Below, piece after piece: positions 14,881-24,573 of a stretch of DNA of 38,385 nt (the stretch's first letter is position 1; each line of letters opens with the position of its first letter). Source of the stretch: Bacteroides sp. (GTDB taxonomy: Bacteria > Bacteroidota > Bacteroidia > Bacteroidales > Muribaculaceae); NCBI GenBank assembly GCA_014802175.1, contig JAAVCU010000017.1, positions 179,004-217,388 on the forward strand, read 5' to 3'. Made by a program: the position numbers and the translations under genes. Under the pieces are notes generated by a model. The model saw nothing but the letters and a program-made list of their open reading frames with translations. It searched no databases and was not told the origin of the DNA.

Positions 14881-14922
14881 ATAAAAGAGCTATGCAAGGA
14901 ATGAAATGCATAGCTCTTTTAT
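14881..14922. terminator. Bidirectional terminator between porin and transporter
   Basis: A perfect 16-base inverted repeat, ATAAAAGAGCTATGCA (14881-14896) with TGCATAGCTCTTTTAT (14907-14922), with A/T-rich ends on both sides. It sits between convergent genes and can serve both. Confidence 0.85.
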
Positions 14923-14967
14923 ATAGTTACCAACTTTCCGATCTATATCGGTAAAGGTTGCGGATTG

Positions 14968-16938
14968 TTATTTGGCGCGTTTGCTGTCCCAGATCAGGTA
15001 GCATATGAGCAGAGCGTAGGCTACGCAGCCGAGAATCTGGGTGAGCTGCTCGGAACCGGGTGTGGTGTACTCGAAGCCCGCGAAGCGAGTGATGGCGGCG
15101 AAGACACCGAAGAGGGCGCCACCGGCGATGAGTCCTGAGGATAGAAGTGTGCCGCGGTCGCGACGCGCATCGTTCACTTTCTTATCTTTCGATGAGTTGG
15201 ACACGAAGTATGATACCGCTCCGCCCACGAGCATCGGTGTGTTGAGCGACAACGGAATGAACATGCCGAGACAGAATGCCAGTGCCGGTACGCCGAGCCA
15301 GTTGAGGATAAGCGCAAGGATGGCACCAACCATATATAGGATCCATGGAGTCTCGCCTCCCATCATGAGGGGCTCGATCACCTTTGCCATGGCGTTGGCT
15401 TGCGGAGCTACGAGTGCGTTGTCGCCGGTGAAACCGTAGACTTTGTTAAGCACGATGATAACGCCGCCAACTGTGGCTGCCGATACAAGTGTGCCGAGGA
15501 ATTTCCAGCTCTCCTGTTTCTTGGGAGTGGAGCCAAGCCAGTATCCGATCTTAAGATCCGTAACGAATCCTCCAGCCATAGAGAGTGCGGTGCAGACTAC
15601 ACCACCGATAACCATAGAGGCCACGATGCCGCTTGTGCCGCTGAGTCCGATAGCCACGAAGATTGCGGAAGCGACGATAAGGGTCATCAGTGTCATACCC
15701 GACACCGGATTACTACCTACGATAGCAATGGCGTTAGCAGCCACGGTGGTGAAAAGGAAGGCAATGATGGTTACCACAAGCCATGCCACAGCCGCCTGCC
15801 AGAATGTGTGTATAACGCCAAACCAGAAGAAGAGGAGCACTGCCACGAGTGCGAGGGCGATATAGAATACCACCTGTTTCATGGAGATATCCATCTGCCA
15901 GCGAACGGGCTTCTCGGCAGTCTTCGCGCCACCCTTGAATTCGCGACCTGCAAGACCCACCGCCTGGCAGATAATAGGCCAAGACTTGACGATGCCGATG
16001 ACTCCTGCCATAGCTATACCGCCGATACCGATCATACGGGCGTAATCCTTGAAGATGGCATCGGGTGCCATTGCCTGAAATTCAGCACTGCCGTATGTGC
16101 CGAGCAGCGGAATGATAATCCACCATACGAAGATTGATCCGGCGAAGATCACGAATGCGTATTTGAGTCCGACAATGTAACCGAGACCGAGGAGTGCGGC
16201 GCCGGTGTTGCAGCTGAGCACGAGCTTGGTTTTCTCTGCTATGGTCTGACCCCACGCAGAGGCTGTGGAGGTTACGGTCTCAGCCCACCAACCGAAAGTA
16301 GCCACGATGTAGTCGTAGATACCACCGATGAGCGAAGCGATGATAAGAGTCTTTGCCTGTCCGCCATCTTCCGACGCTGCCGACTGCTGACCGGAGATAA
16401 GCACCTGAGTGGTGGCGGTAGCCTCCGGGAAGGGGTACTTGCCGTGCATATCCTTTACGAAATATTTGCGGAAGGGGATGAAGAACAGGATACCAAGGAT
16501 TCCACCCAACAGGGAGCTGAGGAAGATTTGATAGAATTCCACAACGATGTCGGGATATGAAGCCTGAAGGATGTAAAGAGCGGGGAGTGTGAAGATGGCT
16601 CCTGCCACGATCACTCCCGAGCAGGATCCGATCGACTGGATGATTACGTTTTGTCCCAGTGAGTTCTTTTTCTTGAGTGCGTTGCTGAGTCCCACGGCGA
16701 TAATGGCGATGGGGATGGCTGCCTCGAATACCTGGCCTACCTTAAGTCCGAGGTAAGCGGCAGCGGCACTGAACACGATTGCCATAAGCAAGCCCATACC
16801 GATGGAGTAGGGGGTGGCCTCCTGCTGATCGTGGGCCGGTTTCATCACGGGCACATACTGCTCGTCGGCCGCGAGCTCGCGGAACGCGTTTTCGGGCAGT
16901 CCCGTGTCGGTGGTGTAAACTTCTTCGTTTTCTTTCAT
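14968..16938 (-). CDS. OPT-family oligopeptide transporter
   Basis: A 656-residue inner-membrane protein with roughly 14-16 hydrophobic helices. It is a secondary transporter of the OPT family, which imports small peptides or metal-chelate conjugates with protons. Family-like features are an acidic soluble N-terminus (about 1-42), the first helix with AAAAYLGLKVGQVFEAAIP (57-75), conserved Gly/Pro-rich loops (GKYPFPEATATTQVLISGQQ) and a C-terminal helix pair ending in WDSKRAK. The length matches bacterial OPT proteins. It is convergent with the porin gene and shares the terminator at 14881-14922. Low-complexity repeats lie just upstream of its start. The substrate is not predictable from the sequence alone. 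Confidence 0.92.
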   Translation of the reverse strand: MKENEEVYTTDTGLPENAFRELAADEQYVPVMKPAHDQQEATPYSIGMGLLMAIVFSAAAAYLGLKVGQVFEAAIPIAIIAVGLSNALKKKNSLGQNVIIQSIGSCSGVIVAGAIFTLPALYILQASYPDIVVEFYQIFLSSLLGGILGILFFIPFRKYFVKDMHGKYPFPEATATTQVLISGQQSAASEDGGQAKTLIIASLIGGIYDYIVATFGWWAETVTSTASAWGQTIAEKTKLVLSCNTGAALLGLGYIVGLKYAFVIFAGSIFVWWIIIPLLGTYGSAEFQAMAPDAIFKDYARMIGIGGIAMAGVIGIVKSWPIICQAVGLAGREFKGGAKTAEKPVRWQMDISMKQVVFYIALALVAVLLFFWFGVIHTFWQAAVAWLVVTIIAFLFTTVAANAIAIVGSNPVSGMTLMTLIVASAIFVAIGLSGTSGIVASMVIGGVVCTALSMAGGFVTDLKIGYWLGSTPKKQESWKFLGTLVSAATVGGVIIVLNKVYGFTGDNALVAPQANAMAKVIEPLMMGGETPWILYMVGAILALILNWLGVPALAFCLGMFIPLSLNTPMLVGGAVSYFVSNSSKDKKVNDARRDRGTLLSSGLIAGGALFGVFAAITRFAGFEYTTPGSEQLTQILGCVAYALLICYLIWDSKRAK

Positions 16939-16967
16939 GTTAGTTATTTTAGTTTTTAATTTTCAGT

Positions 16968-17040
16968 TATCAGAATTATCGAAATTATCAGAATTATCGG
17001 ACTCCTAACTACTCTCTACTCACTCCTCACTACTCACTAA
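16968..17040. repeat. Low-complexity intergenic repeats upstream of the OPT gene
   Basis: Tandem imperfect units of about 12 bases (CAGAATTATCG/AAATTAT) at 16970-17000 are followed by CTCACTCCTCACTACTCACTAA-like units ending at 17040. The second part resembles 17799-17828. Confidence 0.6.
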
Positions 17041-17753
17041 ATGTCGATTTGGCTGGAGAGGGTAAGCTTGCAGGGGATACCCACCTTTGAGATCTCTGTG
17101 AGTATCGGGAGGAAGTTGGTGTAGGTATGCACCAAAACCACGAAGTTGAGGTCGGTGCGGTCGTGCTCATAATCGTATTCCACATAAAATGTAGACAGGT
17201 GAACATCGTGGCGCGAGAATACCTCTTTATACGGCTCTATGTCGGAGACAATCCCTCTGACCGTAAGGTTGATCACCTTCGATTCCTGACCTAAGCGTCG
17301 GCGCTTCTCATACTGCTCGAACACCACTAAGGTGAGCAGAATCAGCAGCGTGGCACCGATCGAGCATAGATACATGCCGATGCCTACGGCCATACCGATG
17401 ATGGCTGTCATCCATATTCCGGCAGCAGTGGTGAGACCACGCACAGCACCTTTCATGTGGATCATGGCACCACCACCCAAGAAACCTATACCCGTTATCA
17501 CTTGAGCAGCAATTCGTCCCGGATCGCCGTTCTTGAGACCGAGGTAAACCTGAGGCACATATATCGACAGCAGCATGGCGAGGCATGCGCCCATCGAAAT
17601 CAGTGCGAACGTGCGGATACCCGCAATCTGACCCTTTCGTTTGCGCTCTGCACCCACAATCATGCCAAGCACCATACTGAGAATAAGGCGAAACATACAG
17701 TTCACCATATTCACCTCCAAAGAGTTTATGCTTTCTAAAATATATCGTAACAC
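17037..17753 (-). CDS. MgtC/SapB-family membrane protein
   Basis: A 238-residue inner-membrane protein of the MgtC family, linked in other bacteria to growth at low magnesium and to control of ATP synthase. It shows the family signature: LGMIVGAERKRKGQIAGIRT (29-48), GIGFLGGGAMIH (88-99), then VRGLTTAAGIWMTAIIGMAVGIG with four to five helices. A soluble C-terminal ACT-like domain (about 155-238) follows. The start at 17753 adds about 15 residues before MVNCMFRL; the internal ATG near residue 16 may be the real start. It stands about 100 bases from each neighbour in repeat-rich spacers, so an operon with them is uncertain. Confidence 0.88.
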   Translation of the reverse strand: MLRYILESINSLEVNMVNCMFRLILSMVLGMIVGAERKRKGQIAGIRTFALISMGACLAMLLSIYVPQVYLGLKNGDPGRIAAQVITGIGFLGGGAMIHMKGAVRGLTTAAGIWMTAIIGMAVGIGMYLCSIGATLLILLTLVVFEQYEKRRRLGQESKVINLTVRGIVSDIEPYKEVFSRHDVHLSTFYVEYDYEHDRTDLNFVVLVHTYTNFLPILTEISKVGIPCKLTLSSQIDI

Positions 17754-17757
17754 TATG

Positions 17758-17860
17758 TGGATAATTAATAATTAATAATTAATGGTTAATAATTATTGCT
17801 CACTCCTCACTCCTCCCTACTCACTAATACTTCATCACTCATAACTAATACTTCATACTT
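17758..17860. repeat. Low-complexity intergenic repeats upstream of mgtC
   Basis: ATTAATAATTAATAATTA-type units (17760-17795) are followed by CTCACTCCTCACTCC-type units (17799-17828) and two copies of CTAATACTTCAT. The units recur at 16968-17040 and 24408-24440. Confidence 0.65.
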
Positions 17861-19259
17861 ACTCTATGAGTTTAAGTGTGGGGTTGATGAAGAATACTTT
17901 CTCTGTGGCGCGGGTGATTGCTGTGTAGAGCCAACGGTAGAAGTCCGATTCGAGAGTGTCGGGAGCAATCCCGCCCATATCGATATATACATGCTTCCAC
18001 TGACCACCCTGTGCCTTATGGCAGGTGACGCAATAGGCATATTTGGCTTGCAACGCATTGAAATAAGGATCCTCCATGATCCCCTTAAGTTTGTTGGAAG
18101 CCTCACCTTTGTAGGCGTCTGATACGCGATCATAAAGCCGCTCCATCTCCTGACGTGGTATCGACGGACCCTCGCATACCAGACTGCGGAGCATAACCTT
18201 CGCACTCGCTAAGGAATTATCGGAGATCAACCTCAGCTCCACATCCGTGAAATAGCGTCCGTAAGCCTTCTCTGTCTTTCCCACCCATGTCACTTCAGCC
18301 GTGTCGCCGTTGGCGATGAAACTTTTCAGCCCATTCTGTTTGCTCCAGAAGTAATCATTTTTCGAGATCACCAATCTGTCGCCGCGCTCAATCGGTTCTT
18401 CTGCGTACATAACCATCTGGCGTATCGCCCGGTTGAAATCGTTGGCACGTTTGTTGGAACGGGTCACAATCAATGTCTCCTCCTCTCCGACCTTCGACCA
18501 CGACGAAGACAAGTATTCGTCGAGCTCTCGCGAAGAGATCGCCGTCACATCAGGATACCGCAAATCAAGCTCCGGCACCATCTTGTCGTCCGGGTGCATC
18601 AGCATCCAACGGATGTAATTGGCATTGTGGATAATGCCGCTTTCCGCAGCCTGACGCACCGGCACATCCAACGTGTAGCCTACCGGATCAAGACCGAGGG
18701 CTCGAAGGCGGTCGAAGTTCATGGCCGTGGCATAGGTCTGTCCCACAGGCGGGAGCTGCGCCTCGTCGCCAATCAGCATCAGACGGCAGCCCGGAGCTGA
18801 ATATACATGGTGGACGAGATGTGCAAGCAGCGACCTGCCCGCGCCGGGAACATCGTTGATAAGCGAAGCCTCGTCAACGATGAAGAGAGTGTCGCGCTGC
18901 TGATTAGGCGCAAGAAAGAACTGTGTGTTGGAAGGATTGGAGGAATCGCCGCGATAGATCCGTTTGTGGATGGTGGAGGCGGCGTGTCCGGAGAATCCGG
19001 CCGCCACCTTGGCAGCGCGTCCCGTCGGGGCGAGCACCACCACAGGGCGTCGTAACTCGGCGAGAGCTTTGATAAAGGCACCCATCACCGATGTCTTACC
19101 CGTGCCGGCATAACCGTTCAGCACGAACACACTCCTCTCGCTGCCGGCATAGAGGAAATCCTCCAGCATAGCCAGCAGCTCACGTTGCGAAGGAAGCAGC
19201 TCGAAAGGGAGTTTCGCAGCCGCTGCATTCACAATCATATTTTCCCAAGGAGCACCCAT
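17859..19259 (-). CDS. RecD-like superfamily 1 DNA helicase
   Basis: A 466-residue cytosolic ATPase. Walker A is GYAGTGKTS (49-57, Lys55), motif Ia LAPTGRAA, and Walker B LFIVDEAS (125-132, Asp129/Glu130). A UvrD-C2-like end holds VTCHKAQGGQW and YRWLYTAITRA. This fits the RecD/Pif1-like helicases, but it is shorter than RecD2 (about 700 residues or more), matching the compact Bacteroidota form. It probably acts 5'-3' on DNA ends or single strands in repair. It is divergent from eno with about 140 bases between them. The start could also be the ATG at residue 8. No recB or recC is nearby, so it probably acts alone. Confidence 0.85.
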   Translation of the reverse strand: MGAPWENMIVNAAAAKLPFELLPSQRELLAMLEDFLYAGSERSVFVLNGYAGTGKTSVMGAFIKALAELRRPVVVLAPTGRAAKVAAGFSGHAASTIHKRIYRGDSSNPSNTQFFLAPNQQRDTLFIVDEASLINDVPGAGRSLLAHLVHHVYSAPGCRLMLIGDEAQLPPVGQTYATAMNFDRLRALGLDPVGYTLDVPVRQAAESGIIHNANYIRWMLMHPDDKMVPELDLRYPDVTAISSRELDEYLSSSWSKVGEEETLIVTRSNKRANDFNRAIRQMVMYAEEPIERGDRLVISKNDYFWSKQNGLKSFIANGDTAEVTWVGKTEKAYGRYFTDVELRLISDNSLASAKVMLRSLVCEGPSIPRQEMERLYDRVSDAYKGEASNKLKGIMEDPYFNALQAKYAYCVTCHKAQGGQWKHVYIDMGGIAPDTLESDFYRWLYTAITRATEKVFFINPTLKLIE

Positions 19260-19359
19260 CGGATCTTTAAACCTTCTTAAAAAAGCTGTTAAAATCGCTT
19301 CACAGTGTAAAGTTACTTAAATTTGATTAATATAATGGCAAAGTTTGCAAAATAATTGC

Positions 19360-19367
19360 TAACTTTG
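19360..19367 (+). promoter_or_regulatory. Promoter -7 box of eno
   Basis: TAACTTTG fits TAnnTTTG, 32 bases before the eno ATG. The -33 element is not clear at the normal spacing. Confidence 0.5.
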
Positions 19368-19381
19368 CAGAAAAGAGATAA

Positions 19382-20701
<1,320 letters not shown>

Positions 20702-20732
20702 TCAGCGCTCCTGATTATCTCATAAAGCAAAG

Positions 20733-20769
20733 AGAGAGTTGCAATCACCCGATTGCAACTCTCTTTTTT
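20733..20769 (+). terminator. Terminator of eno
   Basis: A perfect 14-base stem, AGAGAGTTGCAATC (20733-20746) with GATTGCAACTCTCT (20751-20764), loop ACCC, followed by a T run to 20769. Confidence 0.92.
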
Positions 20770-20788
20770 AGCTTCAAGCAGCATTTAC

Positions 20789-20842
20789 CTAATCGTTCTG
20801 CATATCGACCACAAGTATCGCGTTGTCCGCTTGTGTCAGCAT
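20789..20842 (-). pseudogene. Probable 5' remnant of a nicotinamidase/isochorismatase gene
   Basis: On the minus strand an ATG at 20842 reads MLTQADNAILVVDMQND and then hits TAG (20791-20789). The ILVVDMQND string is the hallmark first strand of PncA-type nicotinamidases and isochorismatase-like hydrolases, with the catalytic Asp. Normally F and about 180 more residues follow. Here the frame ends and only the eno terminator lies downstream. This looks like the stub left by deletion of the rest of the gene. A 17-residue match leaves some room for chance. Confidence 0.5.
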
Positions 20843-20918
20843 ACCATCAATCTTTTTATTTATAATTCTTTGATTTTGTATTGATGCTTAGAGAAGTTGT
20901 TTAAGCTAATTTTGAAAA

Positions 20919-21281
20919 TTACTTATGGCATAGAGAGTTATCGGATTCTTGTAATAAATCATTGATTTCCTTCTTTAATATGGGCAAATGATTTATTACA
21001 ATAGCCCATAGAATTTCAGGAATTAAAGAATCATAAGAATGAATAACATAATTCCTGGTGTCTACAATTTTGCGGGCAGAGGTTATTTTTATATCTGGGT
21101 AAAGCTTTAATACTCGATTCATCGCTTCTCCAATTATTTCAATATTACGTTCTACGAATTTACGAAATACAAAATCTTCAATAAAGACTTCAAATTTACG
21201 AGAGCGTTCATTGGTTGCGACTTCAATTTCTTCAATGGCTTGTTTTATATCCAATAGATATTTCCGGTGGTCTTTATCCAT
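20919..21281 (-). CDS. hepT: HepT-like toxin (HEPN, DUF86)
   Basis: A 120-residue HEPN-fold protein and the toxin of the type VII HepT-MntA system. In characterised members it is an RNase that is silenced when MntA attaches AMP residues to a tyrosine in its active motif. The RX4HXY motif is present as RNYVIHSY (Arg76, His81, Tyr83), so it should be active and modifiable. The remainder is helical (EFVERNIEIIGEAMNRV-type region at 41-57). The start overlaps the end of the antitoxin gene by 8 bases, giving the standard antitoxin-first order. The region is visibly more A+T-rich than its neighbours, suggesting acquisition. It lies next to a gene stub. Confidence 0.88.
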   Translation of the reverse strand: MDKDHRKYLLDIKQAIEEIEVATNERSRKFEVFIEDFVFRKFVERNIEIIGEAMNRVLKLYPDIKITSARKIVDTRNYVIHSYDSLIPEILWAIVINHLPILKKEINDLLQESDNSLCHK

Positions 21282-21594
21282 AAATCAATCGTTTGGTGTT
21301 ATCCAATTCCATACGGAAAAGTTTATTTGTGATGTGATTGTCAAAGACAATATCAACTTTCCGTCCTAAGAGAGACTCCATTTCATGCATGAAATCAAAA
21401 AATACATTTGCCCAATCCAATTTGCTTTTTGTGATTTCATCTTTGTCAAACTCAATTGAAAAGTCAACGTCACTCTTGTCATTAAATTTGTCGGTCAAGA
21501 TGGATCCGAAAAGATAAAGCTTCTTTACCTTATATTTTTTACATAAGTCAAATATCTGATGAAGATTTATTTCAATCAGTTTCATATTAAACAC
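21274..21594 (-). CDS. mntA: MntA-like antitoxin (minimal nucleotidyltransferase)
   Basis: A 106-residue minimal nucleotidyltransferase, the antitoxin of the HepT-MntA pair. The GSX10DXD motif is exact: Gly30-Ser31 (YLFGSILTD), then Asp42 and Asp44 (KSDVDFSIEF). A third acidic strand, VDIVFD, follows near residue 80. The known role is polyadenylylation of the cognate HepT. The ATG at 21594 precedes an in-frame ATG three codons later (MKLIEINL), and either may be used. It overlaps hepT by 8 bases. Base composition is A+T-rich. The promoter should lie in the about 65 bases between this gene and the GH31 terminator, but no consensus box was found. Confidence 0.88.
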   Translation of the reverse strand: MFNMKLIEINLHQIFDLCKKYKVKKLYLFGSILTDKFNDKSDVDFSIEFDKDEITKSKLDWANVFFDFMHEMESLLGRKVDIVFDNHITNKLFRMELDNTKRLIYG

Positions 21595-21658
21595 ATATTA
21601 AATCAGTTGCTAAGTTATAATAAAAAATCGAATGTGCAAAATTGAGATAAAAGAATAG

Positions 21659-21687
21659 AGAGCTGCGGCCATTGCGGTCGCAGCTCT
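21659..21687 (-). terminator. Terminator of the GH31 gene/PUL
   Basis: A 12-base stem, AGAGCTGCGGCC (21659-21670) with GGTCGCAGCTCT (21676-21687), one G-T wobble and loop ATTGC. Read on the minus strand it is followed by a T-rich stretch (ATTCTTTTATCTC). Confidence 0.75.
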
Positions 21688-21735
21688 TGTGTTATGTATG
21701 GTTACCTGCCGATTCTTTATAGTGGGCTTGGTCCA

Positions 21736-24378
21736 TCATTCGGCGGTCTGTTTGAGGACACGGTTCTTGAAGGCGGGGGAGGAGTATTTGTGCTCCTGCA
21801 TCACCGTGGGGAGGTTCCGGATAGCCTCGTCGAATTCGCGGAGGTAGGTGGCGATCTCTTTCGGATTCTCAAGGATGAAGTTGGCGCATTGTGACGCTTT
21901 CAGGTATCCTTCGGGCAGCATCTCCATGCTCTCACCGTTGTTGCACTGCTCTTCCTTAAACTCGGGGGTGAGCTGACGGAAACGGCGGAAGAGACCCTGC
22001 TTGCCGTGAACACTCTCGGCGTAGGGGTTGGTGTCGCCGTATTCAAGGGTTACATCAACCTCTTTGTTTACCGGCATTGAGGTTGTGTAGATCACCGGTT
22101 GGAGAGAGAGACCATCATAGCTCCATGTGCCGGGTTCGGGGAAGCGAGCGTAAGGATATTCCTTTCCATCTACAATCACTTTTGCCGGGGGCATTGTGGC
22201 TGGGAAACGCAATTCGTAAGAGCGCTGGTCGGGAGCATTGTTGTAAGTGCCTTCACGTTTGCCGATCTTGATGCGGATATCGTTGCCTGACAACGAACGT
22301 TCCACGGGTGTCATGGCGAATGTCTCAAGATATGCCTCCGTTTCGCCGTCATCTTCGTAGTGACGCAGTTTGCCTTTCTCACCAGGGATGAATGTCAGCA
22401 CGAGAGTGTCGCAGGGAAGCTGCAGCGAACGCACGTTCTTAGGATTCATGGGGATGATAGCACCCGAACGAACGAAGAAAGGATTCTCGTCGAGGGTGTA
22501 GGAGAGGTCATACTCCGCATTTCCCTTGTAGAGGTTGCCGGTGGAGAAATCGAACCATTCACCCTCGGGGAACCACATTTTGCGCGGTGCGAGACCTGTA
22601 ACGCTGTCGATCGGTGTCGCAACGGCTGTGGCGATTATGTCCGGACCGAAGAAATACTGCTCAGGCACCTGATAAGCCTTCTCGGTTTCGGGATATTCGT
22701 AATACATCGGGCGACACATGCCGACGCCTGTGTCGTAATTCTCGCGGGCAGCATTGTAGATATAAGGAGCGAGAGCATAGCGGAGCTGGATTGCATCGCG
22801 CATCATGAACTGATGCTCGGGGAAAGCCCACGGATAGCGTACGATGCGATTATCTTTCGTGGAGTGAGTCTTGAAGATAGGAGTGAACACACCATACTGA
22901 AGCCAGCGCAGGTAAAGTTCGGGATCGGTCTCCTTAAGTTCTTTCTTGAAGAGGTGTCCACCGATGTCATGACCCCAATAGCCATAGTTGACGTTGGAAG
23001 CAGTGGCAGTAAACCAGGGAAGGAAAGCCAATGTCTCCCAAGAAGTGTAAGTATCGCCCGAGAAACCGAGGGGATAGCGGTGTGAACCCAAGCCGCCCCA
23101 GCGGTGATAGATAAACGGACGCTTATTGAGTCCGGAAGTCTCCGCAGCGTTCTCGCGGGCGTGATGGAAGAAAGTGTGGTTAAGCCAGAAAGTGTTGCTC
23201 AAACCGGGAGTGTATTTGGATTCGAGCCACTGCTGCCAGTCAAGCCACCAGAAATCCACTCCCATCTTCTCCATAGGAGACAATACGGTGTTGAAATAGG
23301 AATCCGCCCATTTCACCTCATCGATTTTGAAAGGCACGGACTCTCCGGGTTTATCCCAGCCGTAATCTTTTCTGAAGAGATCATAACACTCCTCGTAAGG
23401 CTGAATACCCGACGCGGGGTGGAGATTGAGAGCAGTCTTAAGATTAGAGCGATTCACCCACTCCAGGAAGTTGGCAGGGTGGGGGAAGAGTTCCTTCTGC
23501 CAGGTGTAACCGGTCCAGCCTATACGCTGATCATATTCATCCTTCTTGGGATCATTGCGGCGTAGTCCGTAAGTGTCGTGCCAGTCCATATCCACGATCA
23601 GCACATCAACCGGAATATCGTAAGAGCGAAGACGATCCACTATGGTCTGCATCTCATCGTCGGAATATTGCCAATAGCGGCTCCACCAGTAACCTAAAGT
23701 ATATTTCGGAGGGAGCATGGCCTTGCCAGCCACTTTCTGGTAATCGGCCAGCGCCTTCTTGTAATTATGTCCGTAGCCGAAGAAATAGAGATCCTGACGC
23801 TCACCCTCCGGACGACTCTGAACCCACTCCTCCCAGTGAGAGTCATCGGGCGTCATGAGGATATTGGAAGAGTCATCAACCAGTACCCAGCCATCGCGCG
23901 AAAGGAGACCCGGTTCCATATCGCCCTTCTTGAGCTTATAGCCATTAGCCTGATCAAGAGTGCGGGTAGTGCCTTTCAGGTTACCGGGATTTTCCATTCC
24001 CGGAGTCCACTTCACATTCTTGCCATTAAGCTTCATTGTGATCTCAAGGTTCTTGGCATCGAACGGCTTTCCATCGTTGCGATAACGTAGGCTCAGGGCA
24101 TCGGTCTTGATTGTAGCACCAGATTTGGAAACCGATTTAGTAAACTTCGGAACCGGAAGATTGCGGTTAACGAACGTAAGCGACTTATTGTCCTCAAACT
24201 TACCGTCGTCGCTCCACTCCATGCGAATAAGTTCCGGAGTAAGCACCGTGAAGCGTGCGTTCCCGCACACCACTGTAGCATTCGGGTTAGCCACAGGATT
24301 CTCATTGTCATAATGGCGAGCGAACAAAGCCGAGCAAATCAGCAACATTCCCGCCAGACTTAGAAATAATCTTTTCAT
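21736..24378 (-). CDS. GH31 glycoside hydrolase (alpha-glucosidase type)
   Basis: An 880-residue exported glycosidase. The signal peptide (LFLSLAGMLLICSALFA, cleavage near 20) places it in the periplasm or beyond. An N-terminal beta domain (about 30-215) precedes the (beta/alpha)8 barrel. The nucleophile is Asp380 in FWWLDWQQW and the acid/base is Asp442 in GFSGDTYTSW, with DVLIVDMDWH (258-267) and GYWGHDIGGH also characteristic. C-terminal beta domains (about 620-790, DUF5110-like, PCDTLVLTFIPGEKGK) end in an extra helical tail (about 800-880). GH31 retaining enzymes cleave alpha-linked glucose, xylose or related sugars; the exact linkage is not fixed here. It lies 195 bases after the phosphodiesterase fusion gene, at the 3' end of the locus, and ends at the terminator at 21659-21687. 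Confidence 0.92.
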   Translation of the reverse strand: MKRLFLSLAGMLLICSALFARHYDNENPVANPNATVVCGNARFTVLTPELIRMEWSDDGKFEDNKSLTFVNRNLPVPKFTKSVSKSGATIKTDALSLRYRNDGKPFDAKNLEITMKLNGKNVKWTPGMENPGNLKGTTRTLDQANGYKLKKGDMEPGLLSRDGWVLVDDSSNILMTPDDSHWEEWVQSRPEGERQDLYFFGYGHNYKKALADYQKVAGKAMLPPKYTLGYWWSRYWQYSDDEMQTIVDRLRSYDIPVDVLIVDMDWHDTYGLRRNDPKKDEYDQRIGWTGYTWQKELFPHPANFLEWVNRSNLKTALNLHPASGIQPYEECYDLFRKDYGWDKPGESVPFKIDEVKWADSYFNTVLSPMEKMGVDFWWLDWQQWLESKYTPGLSNTFWLNHTFFHHARENAAETSGLNKRPFIYHRWGGLGSHRYPLGFSGDTYTSWETLAFLPWFTATASNVNYGYWGHDIGGHLFKKELKETDPELYLRWLQYGVFTPIFKTHSTKDNRIVRYPWAFPEHQFMMRDAIQLRYALAPYIYNAARENYDTGVGMCRPMYYEYPETEKAYQVPEQYFFGPDIIATAVATPIDSVTGLAPRKMWFPEGEWFDFSTGNLYKGNAEYDLSYTLDENPFFVRSGAIIPMNPKNVRSLQLPCDTLVLTFIPGEKGKLRHYEDDGETEAYLETFAMTPVERSLSGNDIRIKIGKREGTYNNAPDQRSYELRFPATMPPAKVIVDGKEYPYARFPEPGTWSYDGLSLQPVIYTTSMPVNKEVDVTLEYGDTNPYAESVHGKQGLFRRFRQLTPEFKEEQCNNGESMEMLPEGYLKASQCANFILENPKEIATYLREFDEAIRNLPTVMQEHKYSSPAFKNRVLKQTAE

Positions 24379-24407
24379 AAGATTGATGTAGGTTAGATGT
24401 TGTATGC

Positions 24408-24440
24408 AATTAATGATTAATGATTAATAATTAATAATTA
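24408..24440. repeat. TTAATAATTAATAATTA-type repeat upstream of GH31
   Basis: Tandem units ATTAATGATTAATGATTAAT and AATTAATAATTA. The same units occur at 17758-17795. The rest of the 195-base gap before the next gene shows nothing recognisable. Confidence 0.55.
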
Positions 24441-24573
24441 GGTTATTCAGTTGAAAATCAGCTTGTGTTAATAACATACAATGTATTAATTATTTAGTCA
24501 TGGTAGCGTATTATTAAAGTTAAAAAGTAAATGCAGTCTCAACTTCTATAAGTTGAAAAATCAACTGCGATTG

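Noticed and set aside
15400..16137. Plus-strand open frame of 245 codons opposite the OPT gene
   Set aside because: It is His/Cys/Asp-rich low-information sequence antisense to a clear transporter, with no start context.
16968..17860. CRISPR-like array in the repeat-rich spacers
   Set aside because: Repeat units are 8-15 bases, imperfect, and not separated by unique spacers; no cas genes.
22360..23085. Plus-strand frame of 241 codons opposite GH31
   Set aside because: Antisense shadow of a well-supported GH31 gene without recognisable domain or promoter.
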